From Cryptomeria japonica (lineage: Eukaryota > Streptophyta > Pinopsida > Cupressales > Cupressaceae): 64,000 bases of DNA. The stretch spans positions 764,046,173 through 764,110,172 of the forward strand of contig NC_081408.1 of assembly GCF_030272615.1 (NCBI RefSeq). The letters run 5' to 3'. Position 1 is the stretch's first letter. Every line of letters starts with the position of its first letter. A program made the translations under genes and the position numbers. Positions 48,133 through 61,566 of the stretch are shown here, piece after piece. The notes under the pieces are model-generated. The model made no database searches and had not been told where the DNA came from. It worked only from the letters and a program-made list of their open reading frames with translations.

Positions 48133-49760
48133 TTGGATGTCTTTTCCAATCACCATGACTTAGTTGTGTATCTTAATGTTGTCGAACCCAATACACCTAA
48201 GATATTTTCCATCGTGGAATCGAGTAACATTTCTTGTAGTCAGGAGAATGCCAAATCTAGTCGCAAAATTGAAATAAAACAAGGAAAGAGACCTAGTGCT
48301 GAAAACCATTTCATGGCAACACTAGATCAATCAAAAGGAAAAATAAAGGAAGTATCTAACAGTGAAAACCTCTTTGAGACACTAGAAGATGGAAAGTTTG
48401 ACATCCTCCCTGCATACTTTCAGGAGAGATCTACTATTCTAATAGAACCAATAGAAGCAATAAACATTGGCACATCAAAGGATCCCAAGATACTTCATTC
48501 TATTGCATCATTATCAAATGAAGAGAGAAAAGAATACATAAAATTTTTTAGACAAAGACAGATAAATTTTGCTTGGTCCTATGCAGACATGTCAATACTT
48601 AATCCAAATCTTATCATGCATCATCTCAATGTGGATCTAAAAGCAAAACCAGTTAAACAAAAGCTAAGGAAGATGCATCCACACGTCATTCTCCTTGTAA
48701 AAGTTGAGCTAAAGAAACTATTAGATGTGGGTTTCATAAGACCTATTGCCTATCCGGAATGGGTTTCAAGCATTGTGCCAATATCAAAGCCAGATAAAAG
48801 CATAAGAGTCTACACCGATTTTAGAGATTTGAGCAAGGCATGTCCCAAAGATGATTTCCCACTACCCAACATTGATATAATTTTGGACTTATCAGTAAGA
48901 CATGAGATGTTTTCATTACTGGATGGATTCTCAGGATACAATCAAATAAGAATTGCCCCTAAAGATCAAGAAAATACAACATTCACCTGTGAATGGGGTA
49001 CTTTTTGTTGGAATGTTATGACATTTGGGCTTAAGAATGCAGGAGCAACTTATCAAAGAGCTATGACAACAATTTTTCATGATATGATGCATACATTTAT
49101 GGAAGATTATGTAGATGATATACTTGCAAAATCTCATACAAGAAAAGAACATTTCAACATTTTGGGCAAGATCTTTGATAGGCTTGAAAGATATCGGTTG
49201 AGATTAAATCCAAGGAAATGTGCATTTGGAGTAACCTCTAGAAAAATTCTTGGGTACATTATATCAGCTTGTGGAATTGAAGTGGATCTAGAAAAGGTCA
49301 AAGCTATCATAGAAATGGAATCACCTAGGAACATAAGTCAATTGTGTTCTTTACAAGGAAGATTGCAATCAATCAAAAGATTTGTTTCTCAATTAGCAGA
49401 TAGGTGTCATCAATTCACTCATCTTTTACATAAGAATGTTTCATTCAAATGGGATCAGAAGTGTGAAGAGGCTTTTATACAAATCATAGAATATCTCATG
49501 AATCCTCCAGTACTTGTATCACCGATCAAAGGGAAACCATTGTTACTTTATATCTTAGCAACAAATGTATCATTAGGAGCTCTTCTAGCACAACATGATG
49601 AAGAAGGTTAAGAAAGAGCAATCTATTACATCAGTAGAACCAGCTATGAATTGAACTATACATCAGTAGAGAAGACATGCCTAGCAGTTGTATTTGCAAC
49701 TCAAAAACTGTGACATTATATGCTCACTCATTCTATGAAACTGATACCAAAAATAGATCC
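48133..49760 (+). pseudogene. Tat reverse transcriptase and first RNase H
   Basis: The frame 48,133-49,611 opens at a TTG and is part of a longer polyprotein. It holds, in order, the RT motifs VGFIRPIAYPEWVSSIVPI, RVYTDFRDLSKACPKDDFPL, LLDGFSGYNQI (catalytic Asp near residue 264), FGLKNAGATYQRAM and YVDD (residues 326-329). The catalytic Asp residues are intact. A TAA at 49,609 leads into RNase H (AIYYISRTSYELNY, VEKTCLAVVFA) with a TGA at 49,711. The enzyme copies element RNA into DNA. Confidence 0.93.
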
Positions 49761-50360
49761 ACTAAAGTATTTGTTGAACAAGTCAACTTTGACAAGCAAA
49801 CTGGAAAAATGGGTTATGGTACTAAGTGAGTTTGATATAGAATATGTTGATCTAAAAGCTATCAAAGGACATGTCATTATTGATAAATTAGTTGAAGCAC
49901 CTTTACAAGATGACATACCATTGCACCTTGAATTTCCTGATGCAAACATTCTGACAATAAGCACAAAATTTTGGGAATTGTACTTTGATGGTTCTTATAC
50001 ACAATATGGATCAGGCGTGGGAATTTTGTTCATCACACCTCAAGGAAACACAATTCCAAAATCATATAGACTGTGGTTTCCATGCACAAATATTACTGCA
50101 AAATATGAAGCATTGACTATTGGGCTCAAAATAGCTATTGAATGGAATATCAAAGAATTGCATGTCTATGATGATTCATAGGTTATCATCAACCAAATAA
50201 ATGATGATTATCAAACTAAGGATGACAAGATCATGCCCTACAAATAGTTGGTAGAAGAATTTAAAGAACACTTTGAAGAAGTATCATTCACTCAGATCCC
50301 AAGAAATGAGAATAAAGCAGCAGATGCAATGGCTACAATAGCATCTCTCTTGCGGAATTA
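49761..50360 (+). pseudogene. Second RNase H (archaeal type) of Tat element
   Basis: After a tether the frame holds WELYFDGSYTQYGSGVGI (first Asp), TAKYEALTIGLKIAIE (Glu), ELHVYDDS (Asp) and, after TAG codons at 50,179 and 50,245, NENKAADAMATIAS (last Asp). All four acidic positions are present. A second RNase H of this kind between the first one and integrase is diagnostic of Tat elements. Confidence 0.88.
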
Positions 50361-50589
50361 GGAGAATCAACAATGTTATTCTTGGTGGAAGATATCTTAA
50401 CCCCTGCCATTCAATCCCAATATACCTACATGATTTTCCATATATCAGGAACAAGTCAATCCTTATACAGCCAAACTTATCAATACTTAAAAGAGAATAT
50501 CCTTCCTCCTAACCTATCCCAAAATCAGAGAAGAAATTTCATCTGTCAATAATCCCTCTATACTATTATTGTTGATACCTTATATAGGT

Positions 50590-51733
50590 GAGGTCTAGAT
50601 GGCACTCTATTGAGATGTCTCGAATAAGAAGAATCTAAGAAAGTTCTTAATGAAGTTCACAGAGGTATTTGTGGTGCAAACTCAAGTGGATTAACACTGG
50701 CTAAGAAACCTCTTTGTATGGGTTACTATTGGCCTACTATGGAGAGAGATTCATTCACATGTGCCAAGAAATGTAAACAATGCCATATCCATGGGAATCT
50801 CATTCACGCACCAACACAAGAATTGTATCCTATGGCAGGATCATGGCCATTTTCTCAATGGGTCCTTGATTTGGTAGGTAAGATAAACCCTTCATCTTCT
50901 AATGGACACAAGTTTATTTTGACTGCTACTAAATATTTGACTAAATGGATTGAAGCAGTACCTTTGACAAAAGTGACAGGAAAATAAATATCATCATTCA
51001 TCTTGAATTATATAATATGACGCTATGGAGTCCACATGACCATTATCACTGATAAAGGACGACCATTTAAGAACCAAGATGTGAAGGAAATATGTGAGCG
51101 ATTCCATATCCAACATAGGTTTTATACTCTATATTATCCACAAGAAAATGGTCAAGTTGAGGCATCATACAAGACTATCTTGAAAATCTTGAAGAAAACA
51201 ATTAATGAAGCTGGAAAAGACTGGCACATTCAGCTAGATCCTGCTCTTTGGGCATATCGAACCAACATCCACACACCAATGGGAGCAACTCCATATTGCT
51301 TAGTCTATGGATAAGAGGCCATATTACCAATAGAAGTAGAGATACCTTCTCTATGAGTTTCCTTGAAAAGTCTTATGCCAGAAGAATTATACCAGAAGAA
51401 GAAGAACGAGTTTCTAGACTTCAAGAACTTGAGCGGATTCAGGAACGTCGTCAAAATGCAACAGATCATTTGAAAGTATATCAATAGAGAATGGCAAGAA
51501 GTTATAATCACAGAGTCAAGCCATGCAATTTTCAGATTGGAGATATAGTTCTAAGGGAGAATCCAAGAAATCATCAAGACCGAGAAAAGAAGGGTAAATT
51601 TGAATCAAATTGGTTAGGTCCTTTTGTCATAGTAGCAGCATATGGCTCAGGAGCATACAAGTTATCTACTCCTGAAGGTGATTGGTTTGATGAACCTATC
51701 AATTCTATCCATCTCAAGAAATTATATGCTTGA
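50590..51733 (+). pseudogene. Tat integrase
   Basis: The N-terminal zinc region has EVHRGICGAN and CKQCHIHG, with the second His changed to Asn. The catalytic core has WVLDLVGKIN (first Asp), IITDKGRPF (second Asp) and QENGQVEASYKTI (Glu). The C-terminal part, 51,491-51,733, has VKPCNFQIGDIVLR and NWLGPFVIVAAYGSGAYKL, the GPY/F-type DNA-binding module, and ends KKLYA and a TGA. In-frame stops at about 50,985, 51,312 and 51,486 inactivate it. It would insert the element DNA into the genome. Confidence 0.92.
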
Positions 51734-51736
51734 GAT

Positions 51737-51862
51737 ATAAAGTCTTGAAAAAAATCAATAAAAAGCATATAAAGTCTTGAAAAAATTAATAAAAAGCATA
51801 TAAAGTCCTGAAAAAATCAATAAAAAGCATATAAAGTCCTTAAGAAATTAGTAAAAAATCAG
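51737..51862 (+). repeat. 31-bp tandem repeat after integrase, four copies
   Basis: ATAAAGTCYTGAAAAAATYA with spacer AATAAAAAGCAT begins at 51,737, 51,769, 51,800 and 51,831. It is related to 10,275-10,480. Confidence 0.85.
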
Positions 51863-53639
51863 AAAACCAGAAAATCCCTAAAAAGAAAAAAAAAAGCATA
51901 AAACGGTGAAAACAGAAAAAAAAATCGAAATATGGAAAAATGCAATAAGACAGTGAAAACCTGGTAAACAGGCACTATCTAAAAGTGAGTTCTTCAATTT
52001 ATGAGATCTCTTTGTGCACCTATCCACTTCATCATATTGCATCTATCACTTCCATCTATCTTATCCTGTCCATTTCATCTTTGACATCCTTTGCTTCGAA
52101 CCATTTAGCAGGAAATATACAACTTACCAACAGTTATCAATTTTTGACATACTTATCGTAGTCACTATTTTATATTTTTTCATAATCATTCATATTTGCA
52201 TTTATATCCCACCATGGTTTTGATCAAGTTTGTATATCCATAATAAAGTTTTGTTTCTGTTGGGGGCAAAATCCTAATTCCTTTTGCTAAGGTGATCTTT
52301 TGAGTCTTTGAAAATCCAAAACATTCGGAAAACTTAGAAAAAAAAAATATATATCTAAGGTTTTGAAACAGATAACGAGCAACAAAACAACGAAGATCAA
52401 GGAATTTTATGACAACTGAATCATGAAATGCAGAAAACAAAGAATCAACAAGCAAGTAATAAAGGATTATCAAAGATCATTCATCAAGATGATTATATTA
52501 GTTAATGATCATAAGAACATGTGAATGACATACAAGATTCAGTGTTTATATCTTGATTTTATTGCTAATCATGTACTCTATGTGACTCAAGGATGTCCAT
52601 GACTAGAGAAACTATGATGGGGCATGATTATTATTTTTATTTGTTGTCTATGGTTTATCTCTTATTAAGGTATGTTATTGTCTAAGGATATGATCAACAA
52701 AAGATCAAGGAGGACGTTCTGAGTCATGCATGAAAGGAGATAATCCTTGTCTATTCTGCAAGAAATACTCAGGTCAGCTTGATTCATTATATCAAGTTTC
52801 TTGTATAAATTTGCTATATCAAAATCCATGTAAGAAATACTCAGGTCAGCTTGGTTCATTGTGTCAAGTTGCTTGTATTTTCTTATTACATTTTAAAGCT
52901 CAATGATGAAATCAAGCACTAGTATAAGATAGCATATGAAGAATGAAAGTATCATTTTAGTTAGATCATTTTTAGATTAGCTCATTATTCATCTGCATGA
53001 TAAGAAGTCATTGTTAGTTGAATTATAAGCATATCATTTCATTCAGAGATCAACGGTCATAAATAAGGATTGAGTATATTTGGACAAACAAAAACAATTT
53101 GCATCAGATCATTGTAGGTGCATCACCTTTGGAATCATTTTAACCATCATCCATTTCATTTAGTAGTATTCAATCATTGTGTTAGTTTGCATTCCATTAA
53201 TAATGTAGTATATCATCATTATTATTTGCATTAGGATCATTATCATTGTAGTTCTTTTTATCCATTAAAGTCATCTAGTTGCATCTTTGCACTTAGATTC
53301 ATTTATCATTATAAGCATTTATCATTATAAGTTTGATTAAACTTAGCATTTATAATCATCATTTGCATTTAAATCATCAAACTTGAAATAAAAAACATTT
53401 CAATTTGCATTTTTACATCATTATATGCATAAACATTAAAAATAAAAATCAATCATTCATTTGCATTCCCATATAGATCATTGCATTTACATCATTTAAG
53501 TTAGTAATCATTTTCATTTGCATCCATGATCATAAAAATAAAAAATCAAAGCAATTTTTTATTTCATCATCATCACATCATATAGACCATCAGCATAATG
53601 AAAAGAAAAGAAAAGATCATCAATATCATCCATGTAATC
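51863..53639. other. Post-pol non-coding region of Tat element
   Basis: No gene. It has the conserved block at 52,575-52,670, a duplicated phrase AAGAAATACTCAGGTCAGCT at about 52,761 and 52,832, and a long low-complexity part (53,100-53,600) built from 'catttgcattt' and 'atcatt' words. No LTR start is seen. Confidence 0.5.
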
Positions 53640-55762
53640 AAAGCATATAGAACATCATCATATAGAGTAACATGCATAATAAAATATCATCATTTAAAGT
53701 CCATGTCTGCATATAGGTCATCATAGAAAAAATAAGAAGTCCAAGTATACAATGATATCCGATAAAAAATACAAGTGCCTCAACAATATAAATCAAGTCA
53801 AGGTTGTCTTGTGCCACTACCACCTGACTTTGTTGGCCTCTATGGACATGGGGGAGAAGATCCTCCAGATGCCTATACCTCACAATCACTACTCCTCTGA
53901 GGAGGTCCCATAACTCCGCCGCTTCTAGTATCCATCCTCACAGTGGTGTGATAGCTACCTACCCTCTAGCTCTCTACGACTAAATCCTCATATAATCATC
54001 ACCAATGTGTTGTCTCCTTCCTGGACTGAACTAGTGCTCTAACAGTATCAGCTGAGAGAGTTCCTGATCCAACCTGCTCAATATGATCAAGAAGACCCTG
54101 AGTATCCTATTGTCTCCTAATAGCCCTATCTCTCTCTTTGTCATGAGTGTCTGCACCTGTGCTCTAAGCTGATCTATTTGTTCTTTGAGACTATCCAAGG
54201 TCTCCTGCTCTAGCAAATCCTGCTAAGGAACATGACCCTGAATCCCCTCATCTCCACCTCCCTCTCCACCTATTGTAATCTCAGCCCAAGTAGCTCTCAC
54301 AATATGTCATCTAATGAGGGGAACATGATCCTCTAAATCCTCATCCTCTCCACCATGAGCTGCAATAACCCTAGCGTCTAGTTGAATCTGACCAAAATCA
54401 ATGCCTCTCTCGCAACCCCTATCAAGTCCAATGCTCCTGCCTCCTCCTGTAGAGGGTAATCCTCTCATTGATATCATACCTACCCTAACAATGTCCCTCC
54501 CAATGTGTCTTGCATCTCTCCCACCCATGGGAAGTCGTCTCCCAATCTTGCCAACCAGTCCAAAAGGTCCTCCATGGGCTCTCAATCGACCTTCTCATCT
54601 CCTGAGCTAGAAGGAGGGTCTGTTGGATCTGTAATCTTAGGAAAAGGGTGTGCAAGCATGTATTGAGCATAACTTGCAGTTACCTCAAGATCTAGAATGT
54701 GTAATCTCAAATCATAAGCCACCTTAGGAGTAGCTAGGAATTTTGCACGTGCTATCTCAAAAGACAAACAAGGTCCCCAATCTCGCCAATCCTTGTATCA
54801 TTGTGCATATATCATGACACTAGTAGGCATGTGTTGAATGATACCAAACTATCTCAAGATGCGACCAATGAACTGCCGTTCAATAATCTATGCAATATGA
54901 CCAATCAAATATTTACTCTGCATAATAGATGGTAATGTCCATGCATCATTCATCCATGGCTCACAATCAATATAAGGTCCCCAAATAACATTATCCAATG
55001 AATCCAGAACCCAACACCAATACTCCATCTTACCCAGCTTATGTTGAGTAAAGATACCTGCATATAAATAAACATATGACTACCTCTCACCATGAACTCT
55101 ATGATGGATAGGTCGAGTAATAGCAATCTGATCCCTGCACTAGATCTATAAAAGTGTGCATCTTGTAGATAAACTAGCGCTCTCATCAAAAACAACCTAA
55201 TGAAGATCATGATACAAATGAGCGAGCATCCAAACACCCCACGCATATTGAGTCTGATGTTGCATCATGCTCTGAAGAATCTCACCCCAACCAACAACAA
55301 AACCTTGAGATCTCCTATTTGGACAAATAAATCCCCCAATCAAACCTGCAAGAATCACGGGGAGAGTCTCGTAGTACATGATCATATCCTCCCATCGGAT
55401 CTCTCCTCTGGGAATGCTCTCATCACAAAATACGGCTTTGCAAGCCTTTGTCCCTCCATGATCTTAAAAATCATACTGGACTGACTCACCAGTCACGGGG
55501 ATGTGAAGAATCCTATAGACACCTTTGAGAGTCACACTAATCTCACCAGTGGGCAGGTGGAAATTTTTATGCTCGCTATGTCATCTCTTTGCTAAAACAG
55601 TCAACAATCCCCTATTATGGGTAATATCAGGCATATATAACAAATGGCGTAATCCGCAGGCATCTATATGTCTAACCTCGGCCTGTATAAGCTCTGGCAC
55701 TAAGTGGCGCATGGCCGAAATTTCTCTCGACACTAGAGAACATCAAATTTCTCCTGTTTAAC
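53640..55762 (-). pseudogene. Plant mobile domain (PMD) pseudogene, array end copy with full 3' part
   Basis: Reading from 55,762 leftward: AMRHLVPELIQAEVRH, LRHLLYMPDIT, RGLLTVLAKR, a TGA, then FHLPTGEI, TLKDVYRILHIPVTGE, WEDMIMYYETLPVI, YAWGVWMLAHLYHDLH, DQIAITRPIHHRVHGE and, past the repeat edge at 55,033, WCWVLDSLDNVIWGPY, IIERQFIGRILR, FGIIQHMP. These are the ordered motifs of the plant mobile domain (PF10536), found in MAIN/MAIL proteins and in transposons. A Pro/acid-rich part and a coiled coil (LDSLKEQIDQLRAQVQTLM) follow. Several stops. It is antisense to the Tat element upstream, like antisense accessory genes of some plant Tat elements. Confidence 0.8.
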
Positions 55763-56665
55763 AAAAGAATTTGATCTCTATCAATTATCAATCATCTATC
55801 TATCAAATCAAAACGATCACTACTCTATCACATCAACAATTGATAAATATTTTCAAATGAAGCAAAACAGCCTATCAAATCAATCTAAACCTATCAATCC
55901 TGGTTTTCTATCAATCAATGGGTTCAATCAAACTCCGTTATGCTTTTCACCAGAAACTAAATTAGTTTCTTACAGCTAATCTATCAATCTACAAATCAAA
56001 TCAAATCAATCAATTGATTAATCCTATCAATCAACATTATCAAAAACTTTATCAATCAAGACATCAATCGAATACTTATCAATCACATTTGAGCAACACA
56101 GTGCCTAAATCAAATCATCAAAATACATTTTAACATGAACAAAATCAAACAGATTCATTTTGCAACAAAAAAAGCTAACCTTTTTAAGAAAAGCGTTATT
56201 CTATTCAACACAGGCGCTAAACCAAGTAAAAGCGCTAACCTTTTCAACACATGCGCTACCCAATAAGTCAAATGCGCTAAAACAATCAAAAGCGCCAATC
56301 TTTTTCACATTTGTGTGAACACATAAAACAAAAGAGTTAATTCTTTGAAAGCGCTAACATACCGAACAAAAGTGGTAACAAAACATTCATATGCACTAAT
56401 TTAACGGAAGTGCTAACATACAAAACAAAAGTGCAAAACAAAAAAGCGAAAGCACTAACACGAACAGTCAAAAATTAAAAAATTAAAAAACAACCTAAAA
56501 CGTACTCAAAAGCAAGGAAAAATTATATGACAAGTTGATAAGCAAGATTGGAATAAGGTGCATACCGGATAACCATACCCAGGAGGTCACTAGTATCATC
56601 GAATGCACTCAAATCGATGGTTCTCGAATGAAATCACCATTTTGCCACCTCACCAAGACATCCTA
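55033..56665 (-). repeat. Array unit 1
   Basis: Coding part 55,033-55,762 joins the rest of the PMD gene to its left. Like units 5 and 6 it has 'gggtaatatcaggc' and 'ggcctgtataag', and lacks the TAG shared by units 2-4. Minisatellite at about 56,200-56,460. Confidence 0.9.
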
Positions 56666-58300
56666 CCCAGCTTATGTTGACTAAGGATACCTGCATATAA
56701 ATAAACATATCACTGCCTCTCACCACGAACTCTATGATGGATAGGTCGAGTAATAGCAATGTGATCCCAGCACCAGATCTATAAAAGTGTGCATCTTGTA
56801 GATAGACTGGCGCTCTCATCAAAAACAACCTGATGAAGATCATGATACAAATGAGCGAGCATCCAAACACCCCACGCATATTGAGTCTAAGGTTGCATCA
56901 TGCTCTAAAGAATCTCACCCCAACCAACAACAAAACCTTTGAGATCTCCTATTTGGACAAATAAATCCCCCAATAAAACCTGCAAGAATCACGGGGAGAG
57001 TCTCGTAGTACATGATCATATCCTCCCATCGGATCTCTCCTCTAGAAATGCTCTCATCAAAAAATACAGCTTTGCAAGCCTTTGTCCCTCCACGATCCTG
57101 AAAATCATACTGGACTGACTCACCAGTCACGGGGATGTGAAGAATCCTATAGACATCTTTGAGTGTCAAACTAATCTCACTAGTGGGCAGGTGGAAATTT
57201 TTATGCTCGCTATGTCATCTCTTTGCTAAAACAGTCAACAATCCCATATTATGGATAATATCAAGCATATATAACAAATGGCATAATCCGCAGGCATCTA
57301 TATGTCTAACCTCGGCGTGTATAAGCTCTGGCACTAAGTGGCGCATGGCCGGAATTTCTCCCGACACTGGAGAACTTCAAGTTTCTCCTATTTAACAAAA
57401 GAATTTGATCTCTATCAATTATCAATCATCTATCTATCAAATCAAAGCGATCACTACTCTATCACATCAACAATTGATAAATATTTTCAAATGAAGCAAA
57501 ACAGGCTATCAAATCAATCTAAACCTATCAATCCTGGTTTTCTATCAATCAATGGGTTCAATCAAACTCCGTTATGCTTTTCACCGGAAATTGAATTAGT
57601 TTCTTATAGCTAATCTATCAATCTACAAATCAAAACAAATCAATCAATCGATTAATCCTATCAATCAACATTATCAAAAACTTTATCAATCAAGACATCA
57701 ATCGAATACTTATCAATCACATTTGAGCAACAGAATGCCTAAATCAAATCATCAAAATACATTTTAACATGAACAAAATCAAACAGATTCATTTTGCAAC
57801 AAAATAAGGTAACCTTTTTAACAAAAGCGTTATTCTATTCAACACAGGCCCTAAACCAAGTAAAAGCGCTAACCTTTTCAACACATGCGCTACCCAATAA
57901 GTCAAATGCGCTAAAACAATCAAAAGCACCAATCTTTTTCACATTTGTGTGAACACATAAAACAAAAGCGTTAATTCTTTGAAAGCGCTAACATACCAAG
58001 CAAAAGTGGTAACAAAACATTCATATGCACTAATTTAACGGAAGTGCTAACATACAAAACAAAAGTGCAAAACAAAAAAGCGAAAGCCCTAACACGGACA
58101 ATCAAAAATTAAAAAAATTAAAAATCAACCTAAAACGTATTCAAAAGCAAGGAAAAATTATATGACAAGTTGATAAGCAAGATTGGAATAACGTACATAC
58201 CGGATAACCATACCTAGGAGGTCACTAGTATCATCAAATGCACTCAAATCGATGGTTCTTGAATGAAATCACCATTTTGCCACCTCACCAAGACATCCTA
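56666..58300 (-). repeat. Array unit 2
   Basis: It has the group 2-4 markers 'ggataatatcaagc', 'ggcgtgtataag' and the TAG after MMQP in the PMD frame (about 56,889). An extra T near 56,940 shifts the frame. Confidence 0.9.
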
Positions 58301-59934
58301 CCCAGCTTATGTTGACTAAGGATACCTGCATATAAATAAACATATCACTGCCTCTCACCACGAACTCTATGATGGATAGGTCGAGTAATAGCAATGTGAT
58401 CCCAGCACCAGATCTATAAAAGTGTGCATCTTGTAGATAGACTGGCGCTCTCATCAAAAACAACCTGATGAAGATCATGATACAAATGAGCGAGCATCCA
58501 AACACCCCACGCATATTGAGTCTAAGGTTGCATCATGCGCTGAAGAATCTCACCCCAACCAACAACAAAACCTTGAGATCTCCTATTTGGACAAATAAAT
58601 CCCCCAATAAAACCTGCAAGAATCACAGGGAGAGTCTCGTAGTACATGATCATATCCTCCCATCGGATCTCTCCTCTAGAAATGCTCTCATCAAAAAATA
58701 TGGCTTTGCAAGCCTTTGTCCCTCCACGATCTTGAAAATCATACTGGACTGACTCACCAGTCACGGGGATGTGAAGAATCCTATAGACATCTTTGAGTGT
58801 CAAACTAATCTCACTAGTGGGCAGGTGGAAATTTTTATGCTCGCTATGTCATCTCTTTGCTAAAACAGTCAACAATCCCATATTATGGATAATATCAAGC
58901 ATATATAACAAATGGCATAATCCGCAGGCATCTATATGTCTAACCTCGGCGTGTATAAGCTCTGGCACTAAGTGGCGCATGGCCGGAATTTCTCTCGACA
59001 CTGGAGAACTTCAAGTTTCTCCTATTTAACAAAAGCATTTGATCTCTATCAATTATCAATTATCTATCTATCAAATCAAAGCGATCACTACTCTATCACA
59101 TCAACAATTGATAAATATTTTCAAATGAAGCAAAACAGGCTATCAAATCAATCTAAACCTATCAATCCTGGCTTTCTATCAATCAATGGGTTCAATCAAA
59201 CTCCGTTATGCTTTTCACCGGAAATTGAATTAGTTTCTTACAGCTAATCTATCAATCTACAAATCAAATCAAATCAATCAATTGATTAATCCTATCAATC
59301 AACATTATCAAAAACTTTATCAATCAAGACATCAATCGAATACTTATCAATCACATTTGAGCAACAGAATGCCTAAATCAAATCATCAAAATACATTTTA
59401 ACATGAACAAAATCAAACAGATTCATTTTGCAACAAAAAAAGCTAACCTTTTTAAGAAAAACGTTATTCTATTCAACACAGGCACTAAACCAAGTAAAAG
59501 TGCTAACCTTTTCAACACATGCGCTACCCAATAAGTCAAATCCGCTAAAACAATCAAAAGCACCAATCTTTTTCACATTTGTGTGAACACATAAAACAAA
59601 AGCGTTAATTCTTTGAAAGCGCTAACATACCAAGCAAAAGTGGTAACAAAACATTCATATGCACTAATTTAACGGAAGTGCTAACATACAAAACAAAAGT
59701 GCAAAACAAAAAAGCGAAAGCCCTAACACGGACAATCAAAAATTTAAAAAATTTAAAATCAACCTAAAACGTATTCAAAAGCAAGGAAAAATTATATGAC
59801 AAGTTGATAAGCAAGATTGGAATAAGGTACATACCGGATAACCATACCTAGGAGGTCACTAGTATCATCGAATGCACTCAAATCGATGGTTCTCGAATGA
59901 AATCACCATTTTGCCACCTCACCAAGACATCCTA
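58301..59934 (-). repeat. Array unit 3
   Basis: Group 2-4 markers and TAG present. The open minus-strand piece 58,522-58,803 runs from TLKDVYRILHIP to the TAG. Confidence 0.9.
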
Positions 59935-61566
59935 CCCAGCTTATGTTGACTAAGGATACCTGCATATAAATAAACATATGGCTGCCTCTCACCACGAACT
60001 CTATGATGGATAGGTCGAGTAATAGCAATGTGATCCTAGCACCAGATCTATAAAAGTGTGCATCTTGTAGATAGGTTGGCGCTCTCATCAAAAACAACCT
60101 GATGAAGATCATGATACAAATGAGCGAGCATCCAAACACCCCACGCATATTGATTCTAAGGTTGCATCATGCTCTAAAGAATCTCACCCCAACCAACAAC
60201 AAAACCTTGAGATCTCCTATTTGGACAAATAAATCCCCCAATAAAACCTGCAAGAATCACGGGGAGAGTCTCGTAGTACATGATCATATCCTCCCATCGG
60301 ATCTCTCCTCTAGAAATGCTCTCATCAAAAAATATGGCTTTGCAAGCCTTTGTCCCTCCACGATCCTGAAAATCATACTGGACTGACTCACCAGTCACGG
60401 GGATGTGAAGAATCCTATAGACATCTTTGAGTGTCACACTAATCTCACTAGTGGGCAGGTGGAAATTTTTATGCTCGCTATGTCATCTCTTTGCTAAAAC
60501 AGTCAACAATCCCATATTATGGATAATATCAAGCATATATAACAAATGGCATAATCCGCAGGCATCTATATGTCTAACCTCGGCGTGTATAAGCTCTGGC
60601 ACTAAGTGGCGCATGGCCGGAATTTCTCTCGACACTGGAAAACTTCAAGTTTCTCCTATTTAACAAAAGAATTTGATCTCTATCAATTATCAATTATCTA
60701 TCTATCAAATCAAAGCGATCACTACTCTATCACATCAACAATTGATAAATATTTTCAAATGAAGCAAAACAGGCTATCAAATCAATCTAAACCTATCAAT
60801 CCTGGCTTTCTATCAATCAATGGGTTCAATCAAAGTCCGTTATGCTTTTCACCGAAAATTGAATTAGTTTCTTACAGCTAATCTATCAATCTACAAATCA
60901 AATCAAATCAATCAATTGATTAATCCTATCAATCAACATTATCAAAAACTTTATCAATCAAGACATCAATTGAATACTTATCAATCACATTTGAGCAACA
61001 GAATGCTTAAATCAAATCATCAAAATACATTTTAACATGAACAAAATCAAACAGATTCATTTTGCAACAAAAAAAGCTAACATTTTTAACAAAAGCGTTA
61101 TTCTATTCAACACAGGCGCTAAACCAAGTAAAAGCGCTAACCTTTTCAACACATGGGCTACCCAATAAGTCAAATGCGCTAAAACAATCAAAAGCGCCAA
61201 TCGTTTTCACTTCTGTGTGAACACATAAACAAAAGCGTTAATTCTTTGAAAGCGCTAACATACCGAGCAAAAGTGGTAACAAAACATTCATATGCACTAA
61301 TTTAACTGAAGCGCTAACATACAAAACAAAAGTGCAAAACAAAACAGCAAATGTGCTAACACAGACAATCAAAAATAAAAAATAAAAAAAATAACCTAAA
61401 ACGTACTAAAAAGCAAGGAAAAATTATATGACAAGTTGATAAGCAAGATTGGAATAACGTACATACCGGATAACCATATTCAGGAGGTCACTAGTATCAT
61501 CGAATGCATTCAAATCGATGGTTCTTGAATGAAATCACCATTTTGCCACCTCACCAAGACATCGTA
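59935..61566 (-). repeat. Array unit 4
   Basis: Group 2-4 markers and the group TAG are present in the first half. Near 61,320-61,360 its minisatellite part differs ('gaagcgctaac', 'cagcaaatgtgctaac'). Confidence 0.9.

Larger units (their letters stand above)
38183..51900 (+). mobile_element. Tat-lineage Ty3/gypsy retrotransposon (3' end not found)
   Basis: Order on the plus strand: LTR, primer site, long leader, gag, protease, G-patch linker, reverse transcriptase with RNase H, a second RNase H, integrase, post-pol tandem repeats. The second RNase H and the TGGCGCC primer site place it in the Tat lineage. Two solo LTRs split gag. The 3' LTR is absent from the window, so the element may include the antisense PMD gene and array further right and exceed 25 kb. 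Confidence 0.85.

Noticed and set aside
51863-53640. 3' LTR of the Tat element
   Set aside because: No match to the 5' LTR start TGTATACACATAAAAATGG or to its end was found here.
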